NCBI GenBank assembly: GCA_029262195.1
Contig: JAJCZX010000038.1
Location: forward strand, 62,001 to 126,000
Direction: 5' to 3'
DNA from: Gemmatimonadota bacterium
GTDB lineage: Bacteria; Gemmatimonadota; Gemmatimonadetes; Gemmatimonadales; GWC2-71-9
Length of the DNA: 64,000 nucleotides
Part shown: one piece after another, positions 48,565-57,705 of the stretch
How positions within the stretch are numbered: the first letter of the stretch is position 1
Layout of the letters: each line of letters opens with the position of its first letter
Notes under the pieces: model-generated
Told to the model about the DNA's origin: nothing
What the model saw: the letters and a program-made list of their open reading frames with translations, nothing else
Databases searched by the model: none
Made by a program: the position numbers and the translations under genes

Positions 48565-51333
48565 ATGAACATGTTTGCGAAAAGAAAACCATTTTCGGCC
48601 CTTGCGCTGCTCGCTCTCACCGGAGCGATATCGCTAAGCTGCGGCGGGGACGGAACTGGACCCGGTCCAACGATCGCGGTAACGCCGGGGTCTGTTTCAA
48701 TCTCGATTGGCGAAACCCAGCAGTTGACCGTCACAGTACGTGACGGGAATTCCAACGCCATTACGAGCGGTTTTACGCTCTCCTATGCATCTGCCAGCGC
48801 GGCGATCGCCGCGGTTGACCAATCCGGCCTGGTTACTGGAATGAGTGAAGGTACGACCACTATCGAGATTACCGGGCAGTTGAACGTCACCGGTCAGAAT
48901 CTTCGCTCCACCGTTTCAGTTACTGTCGTCGGAGGAGCTGTTGCATCGGTTGAAGTTGTCGCTACGGCCACATTAAGCGTCGGGAACACCGCGCAGCTCA
49001 CGGCCACTTTGAAGAACGCTAATGGCGCAGTCCTGACGGGGCGCACTATCACATGGGCCAGCGCTGATGCATCCATCGTCACGGTCGGGACCGATGGCAC
49101 GATCACGGGCATAGCCGCCGGAACAGCTAATGTAACCGCTACCAGCGAGGGCCAGACCGGGACCACCTCGGTCACGGTGAATAACGTTGCCGTGGCTTCT
49201 GTTCAACTTGACACGGACTCAACCGGCATCAACATCGGGGCGACCATCACGCTCACGGCCACAACCAGAGATGCCGGTGGCAATGTTTTGACCGGCAGAC
49301 CGATTAGCTGGACCAGTAGACAACCTGCCACTGCAACTGTCGACGCGGCAGGTGTTGTGACCGGCGTTGCTGTCGGTACCGCAATTATCGTTGCGACATC
49401 TGAAGGGCAATCGGACTCGGCCACAGTGACTGTCACGCAGGTTCCCGTGGTTACCGTCGACGTAACTCCCGGTGCTGTTGCAATGGTGCCGGGCGACACC
49501 GCAACACTGACCGCGACCCCAAGAGATGCTGCTGGAAACGCTCTCGTCGGCAGAACTATCGTATGGACCAGCGCCAATGCTACGATCGCGACTGTAAACG
49601 GTTCGGGGCTCGTTACCGCGGTTGGTGCGGGAACAGTTAATATCACAGCGCTGGTCGATGGCATAAACAACTTCTCCGTTATCACGGTTACAGCTGCGCC
49701 AGCGGTCACCGACTCGGTGGAGATCACTCCGACCAGTCCGGTGGTCCAACCTGGAGATTCAGTTCAATTGACGGCTACGGCACGTGATGCCGCTGGCAAC
49801 GTTCTGGGCGGTAAGACGGTAACGTGGACCAGCCTCGCCCCTGCCACAGCGACGGTTAGTAATACGGGATTGGTTACCGGCGTGGCCGACGGATCCGCTG
49901 GCATCGTCGCGACCATTGAATCTGTTGCCGATACAGCTACCGTTCTTGTCTTGACTCCGGGAAGTCAAATTTGTGAAGCCATAGGTGGAGCCTCCTGTTT
50001 CTACATGGACTCCTCGGCGGCAGGCGGAACGTGTACTTTCGCCGATCCCTGCACACCTTCAACCTTGAATTCAATAGTTACACCGGCGGCAGGTGATTAC
50101 GCTTACTTCATGGCTGGCCCGTCAAGCGCGTTAACGACGCGGACTTACATCGGCCCCGCCGGTGCTCCTGTGTTCGGCCGCAACCTGGGCGCAGACCCAC
50201 CGCTATGTAACGCAGGAGTCCGCTACAAAGCCTATCCGGGCGACTCTATCATTTTCAATGGTCAACGCACCGCCCCCGGACAGGCAAATCACCATTACGT
50301 TGTGCGGTTGTTGTGTGACAACATGACGTTCGAATACGTGACTATCAGAAACGGGTTCTCCGCACTTCAGATTGAAGCTGCCGACTTCGTAACAGTACGT
50401 CACGTGGTTTGCGATTCGATGTTCGCGGACACGGGCGGCGGTAACGACGGTTGTATGAGGACGGAGAACGCCTTCAACTCGACCTTCGAGTACAACACGT
50501 TGATCGATTTCTTCGATGTCAACGGATCAAGCCAGAACATCAACGGACTTCAGGAGACGGGAAATCTTCAACAGGGGAATCACGTATTCCGATACAATCT
50601 GTTCATGCCCCGGCAGGATTTCAGGCAAACTGGTATCCTCCAAAAGAAACCGAACCTTGCGGGCACGTTTGAGGTCTACGGAAACGTGTTTATGGGTAAA
50701 GGTGGACTCGCGGTTTCAATTACGGGAACTGAAGCACAGATCCACCATAATCTCATCATTGGTGAGTGGTGGGGTGTCGACTGGGGCCGCGATCCGGCAA
50801 AGCCTGATTCGGCGACCGTGATTCAGTACAACACATTCTCCACCGACCGCGGGCGCTGGGTTCACGATCTGAATCACGGATTCAACTTCGACAACCAGTT
50901 TACAAGGAATATCGGAGTCAGTTCTGCGGCTTCCTGGCAGGACGGGATGCAGCCGATTACACATGGTCGTTTCCAGGATCAGGCCAGTTTCGACATGTAC
51001 TCAGCTAGCTACATTATCGACGAAAACTGTTACTACGTACCGAACTCGCAGTTCGAAGTCCAATGGTGGCCGTTTGGGCCGGGGCTAACGCCGATCGTTG
51101 GAGGGGTCAACGGTAATTTTGCCGACTGGCAAGCCGCTGGAAAAGACGTGAACTCTTTCGAGACGAACGTGATGTTTGGAAACGACACTCAGACCCTGGA
51201 CGGCGATTATTCGATAGGTGCTGCACAGTGCTCGAGCTTCGGAGTCTACGGTGATTCAACTCTCGCGCAATTCCCCGCGCCGGGTACGATCAGGACCAAA
51301 ATCGGTGCCCAACGGGACCCGTTAGCACCGTAG
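48565..51333 (+). CDS. Lipoprotein with five BIG2-like domains and a beta-helix domain
   Basis: 922 residues. The signal peptide ends in a lipobox (ISLSC, Cys26), so the protein is lipid-anchored. Residues about 35-450 hold five Ig-like BIG2 repeats, each with the pattern VTPGxxxxxxGxTxxLTATxRDxxGNxLxGRxxxWTSxxxxxATVxxxGxVTGVxxGxxxIxA. The C-terminal 460 residues form a parallel beta-helix of the pectate-lyase type (YNTLIDFFDVNG, YNLFMPRQDF, YGNVFMGKGG, HHNLIIGEWW), likely to bind or cleave the polysaccharide. AGGAGA lies four bases before the ATG. It probably acts at the cell surface. Confidence 0.9.
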   Translation: MNMFAKRKPFSALALLALTGAISLSCGGDGTGPGPTIAVTPGSVSISIGETQQLTVTVRDGNSNAITSGFTLSYASASAAIAAVDQSGLVTGMSEGTTTIEITGQLNVTGQNLRSTVSVTVVGGAVASVEVVATATLSVGNTAQLTATLKNANGAVLTGRTITWASADASIVTVGTDGTITGIAAGTANVTATSEGQTGTTSVTVNNVAVASVQLDTDSTGINIGATITLTATTRDAGGNVLTGRPISWTSRQPATATVDAAGVVTGVAVGTAIIVATSEGQSDSATVTVTQVPVVTVDVTPGAVAMVPGDTATLTATPRDAAGNALVGRTIVWTSANATIATVNGSGLVTAVGAGTVNITALVDGINNFSVITVTAAPAVTDSVEITPTSPVVQPGDSVQLTATARDAAGNVLGGKTVTWTSLAPATATVSNTGLVTGVADGSAGIVATIESVADTATVLVLTPGSQICEAIGGASCFYMDSSAAGGTCTFADPCTPSTLNSIVTPAAGDYAYFMAGPSSALTTRTYIGPAGAPVFGRNLGADPPLCNAGVRYKAYPGDSIIFNGQRTAPGQANHHYVVRLLCDNMTFEYVTIRNGFSALQIEAADFVTVRHVVCDSMFADTGGGNDGCMRTENAFNSTFEYNTLIDFFDVNGSSQNINGLQETGNLQQGNHVFRYNLFMPRQDFRQTGILQKKPNLAGTFEVYGNVFMGKGGLAVSITGTEAQIHHNLIIGEWWGVDWGRDPAKPDSATVIQYNTFSTDRGRWVHDLNHGFNFDNQFTRNIGVSSAASWQDGMQPITHGRFQDQASFDMYSASYIIDENCYYVPNSQFEVQWWPFGPGLTPIVGGVNGNFADWQAAGKDVNSFETNVMFGNDTQTLDGDYSIGAAQCSSFGVYGDSTLAQFPAPGTIRTKIGAQRDPLAP

Positions 51334-51341
51334 CTGCTCCA

Positions 51342-52181
51342 TTGGCGGGAGACGACAGTACAACCGTTGTTGCGGAAGAATCGGGGGCCAAAGCGGCCCG
51401 CGATTTCTTCCGCGACAACGTTGCCGATTACGACGAAGCCCACTACACGGAGGGTTTTCGATCGTTCATGAGCGTACGTCAGCAGTGCGTACTCGAAGAA
51501 GTCGACAAGGTAGTCCTTCAGGACCCGACGGCAGCGGCAGATTTCGGTTGCGGGCCTGGCCAATTGCTTGCCGAACTGGCCAGGAGAAACGTCGACGCCG
51601 TAGGAATGGACACCTCAGCAGGCATGCTGGGCCTCTCCGAGGAGAAGATAAAAGCCCTTGGCCGTAACCCGCGTTTGGCCCTTGGAGATATCAGGCATCT
51701 TCCAGTGCCCGACGAATCCCTGGAGCTGGTTTGTTCGAACGGGGTTATCGAATATCTGGCCGACTGGCAGGTGGCCGTCCAGGAATTTGCCAGGGTCTTG
51801 AAACCCGGCGGCACATTGATTCTCCCGACGACCAACGCGCTTTCACCAATAGGGTGGCCCGATTTCGTCACAGAGCGAATAAAACGGACACCGCTCATCA
51901 AGCCGATCAACGCTTTCCTTGTGAAAACCGGGAAACGTCCGGTGAGAGCAAGGACATTTAAAGGTGATAAGCACACGCCCGGGGAATTCCGTGAGGCGAT
52001 TCGGGGAGCGGGGCTTGAAGTCCTGAAAATCCGATACTTCTATTTCCTACCCTGGCCTCACCCGTTTGACCGGGTCTTCCCGAAATTGAACGCCGCGCTC
52101 AACCGAAGCTTCGAATGGGTGGCCGGTTCGCCGATTGGCGTCCTATCGGAAGGGTTTGTCGCCGTGGCGCGCAAACCCTGA
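51342..52181 (+). CDS. SAM-dependent methyltransferase
   Basis: 279 residues, class I fold: AADFGCGPGQLLAELARR (motif I), VDAVGMDTSAGML, ALGDIRHLPVPDESLELVCSNGVIEYL and VLKPGGTLILPTTN, the pattern of the UbiE/Coq5-type methyltransferase_11 group. It starts with TTG at 51342, eight bases after the beta-helix gene; no better start exists. It closes the rightward block and converges on the DUF5989 gene. Probably a sugar or lipid-linked methyltransferase. Confidence 0.87.
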   Translation: MAGDDSTTVVAEESGAKAARDFFRDNVADYDEAHYTEGFRSFMSVRQQCVLEEVDKVVLQDPTAAADFGCGPGQLLAELARRNVDAVGMDTSAGMLGLSEEKIKALGRNPRLALGDIRHLPVPDESLELVCSNGVIEYLADWQVAVQEFARVLKPGGTLILPTTNALSPIGWPDFVTERIKRTPLIKPINAFLVKTGKRPVRARTFKGDKHTPGEFREAIRGAGLEVLKIRYFYFLPWPHPFDRVFPKLNAALNRSFEWVAGSPIGVLSEGFVAVARKP

Positions 52182-52188
52182 GACGTCC

Positions 52189-52218
52189 GCCTCGACCAGG
52201 CATCAACCCGGCCGAGGC
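52189..52218. terminator. Hairpin between convergent genes
   Basis: GCCTCG pairs with CGAGGC, extended inward by CC/GG with one mismatch, in the 51 bases between the methyltransferase and DUF5989 stops. It lacks a T-run on either side, so it may act as a weak bidirectional terminator. Confidence 0.4.
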
Positions 52219-52232
52219 AGCACCCAGCCAAC

Positions 52233-52382
52233 TTAGAAAATGGTGTAGATAAAAGGCGCCAGAACCGATCCTTGAGCAAACACCAACAGTGATCCTACCA
52301 ATACCATCGCAACGACGATCGGTAATAACCACCATTTCTTTCTTACTTTCAAAAACAGCCAAAATTCGCGAAACAGACTCAT
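52233..52382 (-). CDS. DUF5989 small membrane protein
   Basis: 49 residues, easily missed because of size. The sequence begins MSLFREFWLFLKVRKKWWLL, continues with one membrane helix (PIVVAMVLVGSLLVFAQGS) and ends APFIYTIF. The R-K-K-W-W-L-L-P start and the A-P-F-I-Y-T-x-F end are characteristic of DUF5989, which is encoded next to SxtJ-type proteins and NodU/CmcH carbamoyltransferases. It lies 19 bases after the SxtJ gene in the same direction. Its function is unknown; it may be a small subunit of a membrane complex. Confidence 0.88.
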   Translation of the reverse strand: MSLFREFWLFLKVRKKWWLLPIVVAMVLVGSLLVFAQGSVLAPFIYTIF

Positions 52383-52401
52383 TTACAATTATCTCCGAAG
52401 C

Positions 52402-52809
52402 TTAGAATTGGCGTCGCATGTCGCTGGTTTGAGTCTCAGCTGATCGCTGAAACCAGTAACCGTCATCTCCCCGTTTATGCACCATTGGATTACCCTTTAT
52501 TGCTCTCATAACGACCCCGATCGGGGTTACGATTAGGAAATAGACGATACCCATCACGAGAGGCGTCGTCACACGAGAAATCTGGTGCGCCATCGCCATC
52601 CATGCTCTATATACCGGGATCATTTTTCCAGGAGCGACGATCGCTCCCAGGATCAACAGTCCCCCGATCCCACCCGATATTTTCGCCGCTAAAAAATGGT
52701 CCCGCCAGAACAGGACACCTCCGAGAACGCCAAAGGCGACCCCGACGAGCCAGCCGAACTTGCGGGCCTCTTGTTTGCTATCTAGTCGAGTTGAAATTCT
52801 TGCCTCCAA
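52402..52809 (-). CDS. SxtJ family membrane protein
   Basis: 135 residues with three to four hydrophobic segments (about 18-34, 45-60, 80-102). The pattern GWLVGVAFGVLGGVLFW ... MIPVYRAWMAMAHQISRVTTPLVMGIVYFLIVTPIGVVMR fits the SxtJ family, named from the saxitoxin cluster and found beside carbamoyltransferases. Its start overlaps the end of the carbamoyltransferase gene by 28 bases, so the two are translationally coupled. The biochemical role is unknown. Confidence 0.85.
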   Translation of the reverse strand: MEARISTRLDSKQEARKFGWLVGVAFGVLGGVLFWRDHFLAAKISGGIGGLLILGAIVAPGKMIPVYRAWMAMAHQISRVTTPLVMGIVYFLIVTPIGVVMRAIKGNPMVHKRGDDGYWFQRSAETQTSDMRRQF

Positions 52810-54614
52810 TCTCCCTCTTCTCTTAACTCCAGTTGTTCTGTCTTATCCAGGAGGTACGAGCCAAGGACGAGATAATCCATTTCGGTTCTCATGAAACATC
52901 GGTACGCATCTTCCGGTGTACAGACTATTGGTTCACCGCGAACGTTGAAGGAAGTGTTCACAACAACGCCGTAACCCGTCAAATCTTCAAACGCTTTGAT
53001 TACGTCATAATAATCAGGGTTGGTTTCCCTGCTAACAGTCTGGACACGGGCCGAATAGTCTATGTGTGTAATTGACGGCACATCAGACCTCGGCACGTTC
53101 AACTGCTCAATACCCCACAGTTTTTCTTCGTCGGAAGTCATAGCGATCCGACGTTCTTCCTTTACCGGCGCCACCAGCAGCATATACGGTGACTCGCAGT
53201 CCATCTCGAAAAAATCTGAAACCCGTTCCTCCAGGACACTCGGCGCGAAAGGACGGAAACTCTCTCGGTACTTAATTTTCAGATTCATTTGAGTCTGCAT
53301 TTTAGCACTACGAGGATCTCCTATGATGCTCCGCCCACCTAACGCACGCGGGCCAAACTCCATTCTTCCGTTGAACCACCCAACGACTTTTTCTTCCGTA
53401 AGTATCTTCGCCACACGCGAGTGGAGGTCCGCGCGTTCCAGCTTTTGATAGGGTGCCTTTTTGGTGTCGAGGTACTCTTTGATTTCGTCCGATGAAAAAT
53501 CAGGGCCGAGGTAAGCCCCCTTCATCGAATCGCCACGGGCGGGAACTTCCCTTTCGTTATCGAGGTGGCGATGCCAGATCAGTTGGGCAACTCCCAGTGC
53601 TCCTCCCGCGTCGCCCGATGCCGGCTGAATCCATATCGACTTGAAGGGTCCTTCGCGAAGAATCCTTCCGTTGCCAACACAATTCAACGCCACACCACCA
53701 GCAAGACAAAGATTGTCGAGGCCGGTTTCTTTGTGGAGGTGAGCAGCGCACCTCAACATCACCTCTTCGACGACCTCCTGAACCGAACGAGCCAGATCCA
53801 TTTCGCGCTGTGTTAACTCGGTCTCGGGTTGCCGCGCAGGGCCACCGAACAGTTCGGCGAACGCGTGGTTGGTCATCGTAAGGCCCGAGAGGTAGTTGAA
53901 ATATTTTTGATTCAACCTGAAGGAACCATCTTCCTGCAAATCGAGCAGCTCCTTGTAAATCAAATCTTTATACTTGGGTTGGCCGTAAGGAGCCAGGCCC
54001 ATAACCTTGTATTCGCCGGAGTTAACCTTAAAACCAGTGAAATAGGTGAAGGCCGAGTAGAGGAGACCAAGCGAGTCCGGCCAGCGAAGTTCTCTCGTCA
54101 ACTCGATGGATTTTCCCTTCCCTACTCCCATCGTCGAAGTCGCCCACTCCCCCACCCCGTCCATGGTCAGGAGTGCTGCTTCTTCAAAGGGTGACGGATA
54201 GAAGGCGCTAGCCGCATGAGATTCGTGATGCTCGGAGTAGAGGATTTCTCCTTCATATCCGATCCCTTTGCGAATCTGCTTCTCCATATGGAGTTTTTCT
54301 TTTACCCAGAGCGGAGCGGCTTTTAAGAAACTCGAAAACCCGCGCGGAGCAACTCCCGTGTAAGTCTCCAGGATACGCTCGAACTTGAGCAATGGTTTGT
54401 CATAAAAACCGACAAAACTTAAATCATCCGACCCGATTCCAGCGTGGGAAAGACAAAACTCTATCGATTTTTCAGGGAACCCAGAGTCCGCCTTCTTTCG
54501 CGTAAAACGCTCCTCCTGAGCCGCGGCGATGATTTCCCCGTCCTTCAAAAGGCAGGCGGCGCTATCGTGGTAAAAGGCCGAGATACCCAGGATATATGTC
54601 GGTTTAGTGCTCAC
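52782..54614 (-). CDS. NodU/CmcH family O-carbamoyltransferase
   Basis: 610 residues. It transfers a carbamoyl group from carbamoyl phosphate, through carbamoyl-AMP, to a hydroxyl, typically of a sugar or natural product. The N-terminal Kae1-like domain reads YILGISAFYHDSAACLLKDGEII, with metal-binding HHESHAASAFYPSPFEEAALLTMDG and later LCLAGGVALNCVGNGRIL. The C-terminal domain has GPRALGGRSIIGDPR and YGVVVNTSFNVRGEPIVCTPEDAYRCF. It leads a three-gene set with SxtJ and DUF5989. Carbamoylation of the exported polymer or its lipid carrier is likely. Confidence 0.95.
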   Translation of the reverse strand: MSTKPTYILGISAFYHDSAACLLKDGEIIAAAQEERFTRKKADSGFPEKSIEFCLSHAGIGSDDLSFVGFYDKPLLKFERILETYTGVAPRGFSSFLKAAPLWVKEKLHMEKQIRKGIGYEGEILYSEHHESHAASAFYPSPFEEAALLTMDGVGEWATSTMGVGKGKSIELTRELRWPDSLGLLYSAFTYFTGFKVNSGEYKVMGLAPYGQPKYKDLIYKELLDLQEDGSFRLNQKYFNYLSGLTMTNHAFAELFGGPARQPETELTQREMDLARSVQEVVEEVMLRCAAHLHKETGLDNLCLAGGVALNCVGNGRILREGPFKSIWIQPASGDAGGALGVAQLIWHRHLDNEREVPARGDSMKGAYLGPDFSSDEIKEYLDTKKAPYQKLERADLHSRVAKILTEEKVVGWFNGRMEFGPRALGGRSIIGDPRSAKMQTQMNLKIKYRESFRPFAPSVLEERVSDFFEMDCESPYMLLVAPVKEERRIAMTSDEEKLWGIEQLNVPRSDVPSITHIDYSARVQTVSRETNPDYYDVIKAFEDLTGYGVVVNTSFNVRGEPIVCTPEDAYRCFMRTEMDYLVLGSYLLDKTEQLELREEGDWRQEFQLD

Positions 54615-54666
54615 AAATTACAGCTCTCATTTTGGTTTTTGGTGAATCTCAAGGACGGGTAGCGGT

Positions 54667-54683
54667 CGCAACAACTGTACCAA
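54667..54683 (-). promoter_or_regulatory. Sigma-54-like promoter upstream of the carbamoyltransferase gene
   Basis: Minus-strand TTGGTACA-GTTG-TTGCG. The TGG and TTGC cores and the 10-base GG-GC spacing fit; C to T at one -24 position, G to A at another, and the last base deviate. Initiation near 54656 would leave a leader of about 42 bases before the start codon. Confidence 0.55.
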
Positions 54684-54853
54684 ACCGCATGCAATTTGTC
54701 GGTTCGCTGCAAGTTGGAGCGCCCATTATCGCCCAAACGCAATATCGTTACAGGCGTGTTGGAATCGTACGACAGTCTGAATCAGGCTGCAACACCTCGC
54801 TCCTATGACCTGAACCGTCCAAAATCTGGTGACGCACCCCCACCCCCTGCGAG

Positions 54854-55879
54854 TCAATCTATTGGCCGCTGAGCAATGATAGTAAAAAAGCCGCCTTCCT
54901 GGCTGCCTTTGAAGAACATCCCCAACTCGACAGCCAGTCGCTCGAAGTACCCTCCCGCACGTTGAGGTTCAAACAACCGCTCTGATTCGGAGAAAGGCTC
55001 GAAAGGATATGAGGTGGGAATACTGTGGACGAATTTCAAACTTGCCTTCTCAAGCCACCCGAGCGTTTCCCCTATCGTGTGTTTTGACTCGTGCGGGTTC
55101 TTATACTGATCCATAAACCAGGCTTTCCATTTACCGCGCGCCGTGCCGGTTTTCCTCAGGTTGGGGTCCAGCCAGGTGAAATGGTCCTTCGTCATGTTGA
55201 AAACCATCCGACGGGTATCCGTTATCAGCCGCCCGTATTTGTGGTAAAGCCCGATGAGGATATAACCGCCCGGCCGCACCATCGTCGCAATTGAGAGGAA
55301 AGCTCCCAGAGGGTCACTCGTATGGTGCAGCACCCCGTTACTGATAACCAGATCGAACGTCGCGGGACGAAAAATCGGCTTGAAGAGGTTCATTTGCATG
55401 AATTGAACACGGTTGAGCGAGTTTTTCTTTTTAAATTCTTGCCCCAGCCTCAACGACGCAAGGGTCATGTCAGCGCCGATGACCTTGCGGTTGGCAATAG
55501 ACAAAAAGTTGCTCATCTGCCCGGTGCCGCACCCGCATTCGATTATCCTGGCACCTGTCGGAATCTGGTCGTCCAGCATTTTGGCGAAGACCCCCGCCCG
55601 AGCTTTCGCCTGCAAACTGCCTACACTGTCGAAGCTGTCATAGTTGGGAAATGGAGTCTCTTCGTAAAATTCCTTCATGGCACCAGTAACATCGCCCTTG
55701 GTCGCCTCCACCTCATGTTGAGCGAACAGAAGGGGAATGCCGTTTTCTTCTATTTCGAACCGGTGTCCCTCTGCGCAGACGATGGCATCGGCTTCCAGAG
55801 CGAGATCCGCGTGGCACTCGGGGCACCACATCGCACTCAAGTGCTCCGCTACGGCGTGCTGCAAGGGCACTGTCTCCAT
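54854..55879 (-). CDS. Methyltransferase with N-terminal zinc ribbon
   Basis: 341 residues. Residues 18-50 contain two Cys pairs (CPECHADL and a later CAEGHRFE) that form a Trm112-like zinc ribbon, followed by a class I methyltransferase domain with RIIECGCGTGQMSNFLSIA, VIGADMTLASLRLGQEF, FDLVISNGVLHHTSDPLGAF and MVRPGGYILIGLYHKYG. Similar two-part proteins occur in sugar and natural-product gene clusters. The 239 bases between it and the carbamoyltransferase gene hold the sigma-54-like site, so it ends before a new transcription unit. Confidence 0.85.
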   Translation of the reverse strand: METVPLQHAVAEHLSAMWCPECHADLALEADAIVCAEGHRFEIEENGIPLLFAQHEVEATKGDVTGAMKEFYEETPFPNYDSFDSVGSLQAKARAGVFAKMLDDQIPTGARIIECGCGTGQMSNFLSIANRKVIGADMTLASLRLGQEFKKKNSLNRVQFMQMNLFKPIFRPATFDLVISNGVLHHTSDPLGAFLSIATMVRPGGYILIGLYHKYGRLITDTRRMVFNMTKDHFTWLDPNLRKTGTARGKWKAWFMDQYKNPHESKHTIGETLGWLEKASLKFVHSIPTSYPFEPFSESERLFEPQRAGGYFERLAVELGMFFKGSQEGGFFTIIAQRPID

Positions 55880-56088
55880 TTCTCTCCAAGAATCTGCAGG
55901 GACGTTCTAAGCCAGGAATAACGCCCTTTGTGTTGAGCGGACCAGAAGTTGGCGTGGGCCCTCTCGAAAAACCGACTTTACCACGTTAAAGCAACAATCA
56001 CGCCAAATGTCGTCATTAGGATATATCTTTGCCTCAGTAACACAACAGACTGTCCAGCTGAGACATGTCCCTTTCGGCGAAAAAGTGT

Positions 56089-57492
56089 TCAGTTCGCCGT
56101 CGAGTCGTTTGCCGCTGCCTCGAATCGTTGCACCAGCCGCTGAACTACGTCTTCTGCGGCCAAACGGTGAGCAAGCTCATTGGGATGTACGTCAAGCCTG
56201 TTGACCGCTAGTTCCTTAAGATCGTACTCATGCCACGGAGCTTGAATCGGAATGAAAGGCAATCCGAACTCCAGCCCGGCTCGAACAAACTCACTGTAGC
56301 GATCAGCAGTTGGGCCGCCTTCACCAGCTCCGTAGTCGAACGGCACAACCGCCACCAGCGCACCGGCCTCCCGACCGACCTCAACGAAGCGGCTTATATC
56401 AGCGAGATGGCGTTGCACCGCAGCTGAATCTGCATAAGGGGAAGAGGCGTTGAGCCGCGTCATATCCTCGCCGCGGAGCCCGCGGAACAGTGCCCGCCCA
56501 CGCACATACAGCTCCTGAAACAGGAAAGAATTTTCAAACGCTACCACCAGCGGATGAAACCGACGCAGTTCAACAACACCACTTCCGGTTTCGGGAAAGA
56601 TGTAATTCATGTCATTGAAATAGTAGAGCAAAACCACTATGTCAGGGCTATACTCCACCAGCCCCTCCAGGTAGGCAATTTCCTGGATGGTGTTGCGATC
56701 CCCTGCGCTGGCGTTCATAGACTCCCAGGGCTCGCCTGTCGCCTCTGCTACCCCGGCGGTCAAAACCTCGCCAAAACGATCAGCTGGGTCCTTGAGGCCC
56801 CATCCAAACGCATAGGAATCACCTACTACGAGGAGGCGCGGTTTCGTTTTTTCTATATCGTGGTGAGAATCACGGAAGCCAAGTTCATTGCGGTCAACGA
56901 ATCTGCGCCGCCACATCCTGGATGAATATGTCGGGTACCCCTGCGGTGCAGGCAGAATCACCGATTTCATTCGTGCCGCCGTTTCGCCTACTACCAGAAT
57001 CGACAAAACAGTGGTTGCGGCGACCGCCAGGTTGATCCAACGGCTCTTCCGCCCTTCGTACACCTTTACTCCAACCCAGACCAGTAAAGAAACAAGAACG
57101 AGGTTTTCTATAATCGCGACGAGAGGAACTCTCGAACCGATGATGTTGGCTTCGAAAATCCGACCGGCCCGCGCCGGATCCATCAACGAGTTAAGCAGAT
57201 AACCTGCGCCCCAGAGGATTCCGGCAAGGTTCAAAGCTCTACCCTTTAGCCTTTGGGCTTCAGACGGTTCGGAATTTTCCGGGTTCCTCGCAAGCATCAC
57301 CGCGACAAGAATGAGCCAGGCCAACCAGCACAACCCGAGCAACACGGCGAATTTTGGAGACCAGCGCCCCATCACGGATTGGTTGGAGAACGATTCGTGG
57401 AGTGAGAACCCCACTATGCCAAGGGCGGCCCCGATCAAAATCGGTACGTTTTTATGAAGCAAATTTTCAAGAAGTGAAGTCTGTGAGGTCAT
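56089..57492 (-). CDS. Membrane protein with SGNH hydrolase domain
   Basis: 467 residues. Four to five N-terminal helices (to about residue 165) are followed by a periplasmic SGNH/GDSL domain: the nucleophile block LLVVGDSYAFGWGL, the Gly/Asn region MNASAGDRNTIQEIAYL, and the catalytic Asp-His pair in LDVHPNELAH. Such proteins act as acetyl- or acyl-transferases or esterases on exported polysaccharides (compare AlgJ/AlgX and the SGNH part of OafA). It could add or remove an O-acyl group. Its ATG overlaps the stop of a short upstream frame as ATGA. Confidence 0.85.
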   Translation of the reverse strand: MTSQTSLLENLLHKNVPILIGAALGIVGFSLHESFSNQSVMGRWSPKFAVLLGLCWLAWLILVAVMLARNPENSEPSEAQRLKGRALNLAGILWGAGYLLNSLMDPARAGRIFEANIIGSRVPLVAIIENLVLVSLLVWVGVKVYEGRKSRWINLAVAATTVLSILVVGETAARMKSVILPAPQGYPTYSSRMWRRRFVDRNELGFRDSHHDIEKTKPRLLVVGDSYAFGWGLKDPADRFGEVLTAGVAEATGEPWESMNASAGDRNTIQEIAYLEGLVEYSPDIVVLLYYFNDMNYIFPETGSGVVELRRFHPLVVAFENSFLFQELYVRGRALFRGLRGEDMTRLNASSPYADSAAVQRHLADISRFVEVGREAGALVAVVPFDYGAGEGGPTADRYSEFVRAGLEFGLPFIPIQAPWHEYDLKELAVNRLDVHPNELAHRLAAEDVVQRLVQRFEAAANDSTAN

Positions 57493-57692
57493 ATTCGGGC
57501 GTGCATCAGAAACGACGCGTAGAAGTTAAAGGCCAGCCAGGATTGATCAGGCTCGGCCCCGGTACACGGTACCCAGTTGTAACGTGAAAATTCTCCCTTT
57601 CGACCGAAGACTGCTGTCGACGCAAATCGGTAGACTGGCTCCAGTTTGCCACGCAACAGGAAGTTACGCCCGGCGGGATGTTTTGCAAGCAA
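57489..57692 (-). CDS. Possible short gene coupled to the SGNH gene
   Basis: 67 residues from a TTG at 57692, lying in the 213-base gap between the flippase and SGNH genes. It ends in an ATGA overlap with the SGNH start, as real coupled genes do. Composition is protein-like, with a Trp/Tyr/Phe-rich tail (SRYNWVPCTGAEPDQSWLAF) but no motif I recognise. It has no signal peptide or membrane helix. It could be a genuine small protein, the tail of a degraded gene, or chance. Confidence 0.3.
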   Translation of the reverse strand: MLAKHPAGRNFLLRGKLEPVYRFASTAVFGRKGEFSRYNWVPCTGAEPDQSWLAFNFYASFLMHARI

Positions 57693-57705
57693 TCGTCCAC
57701 TTACC

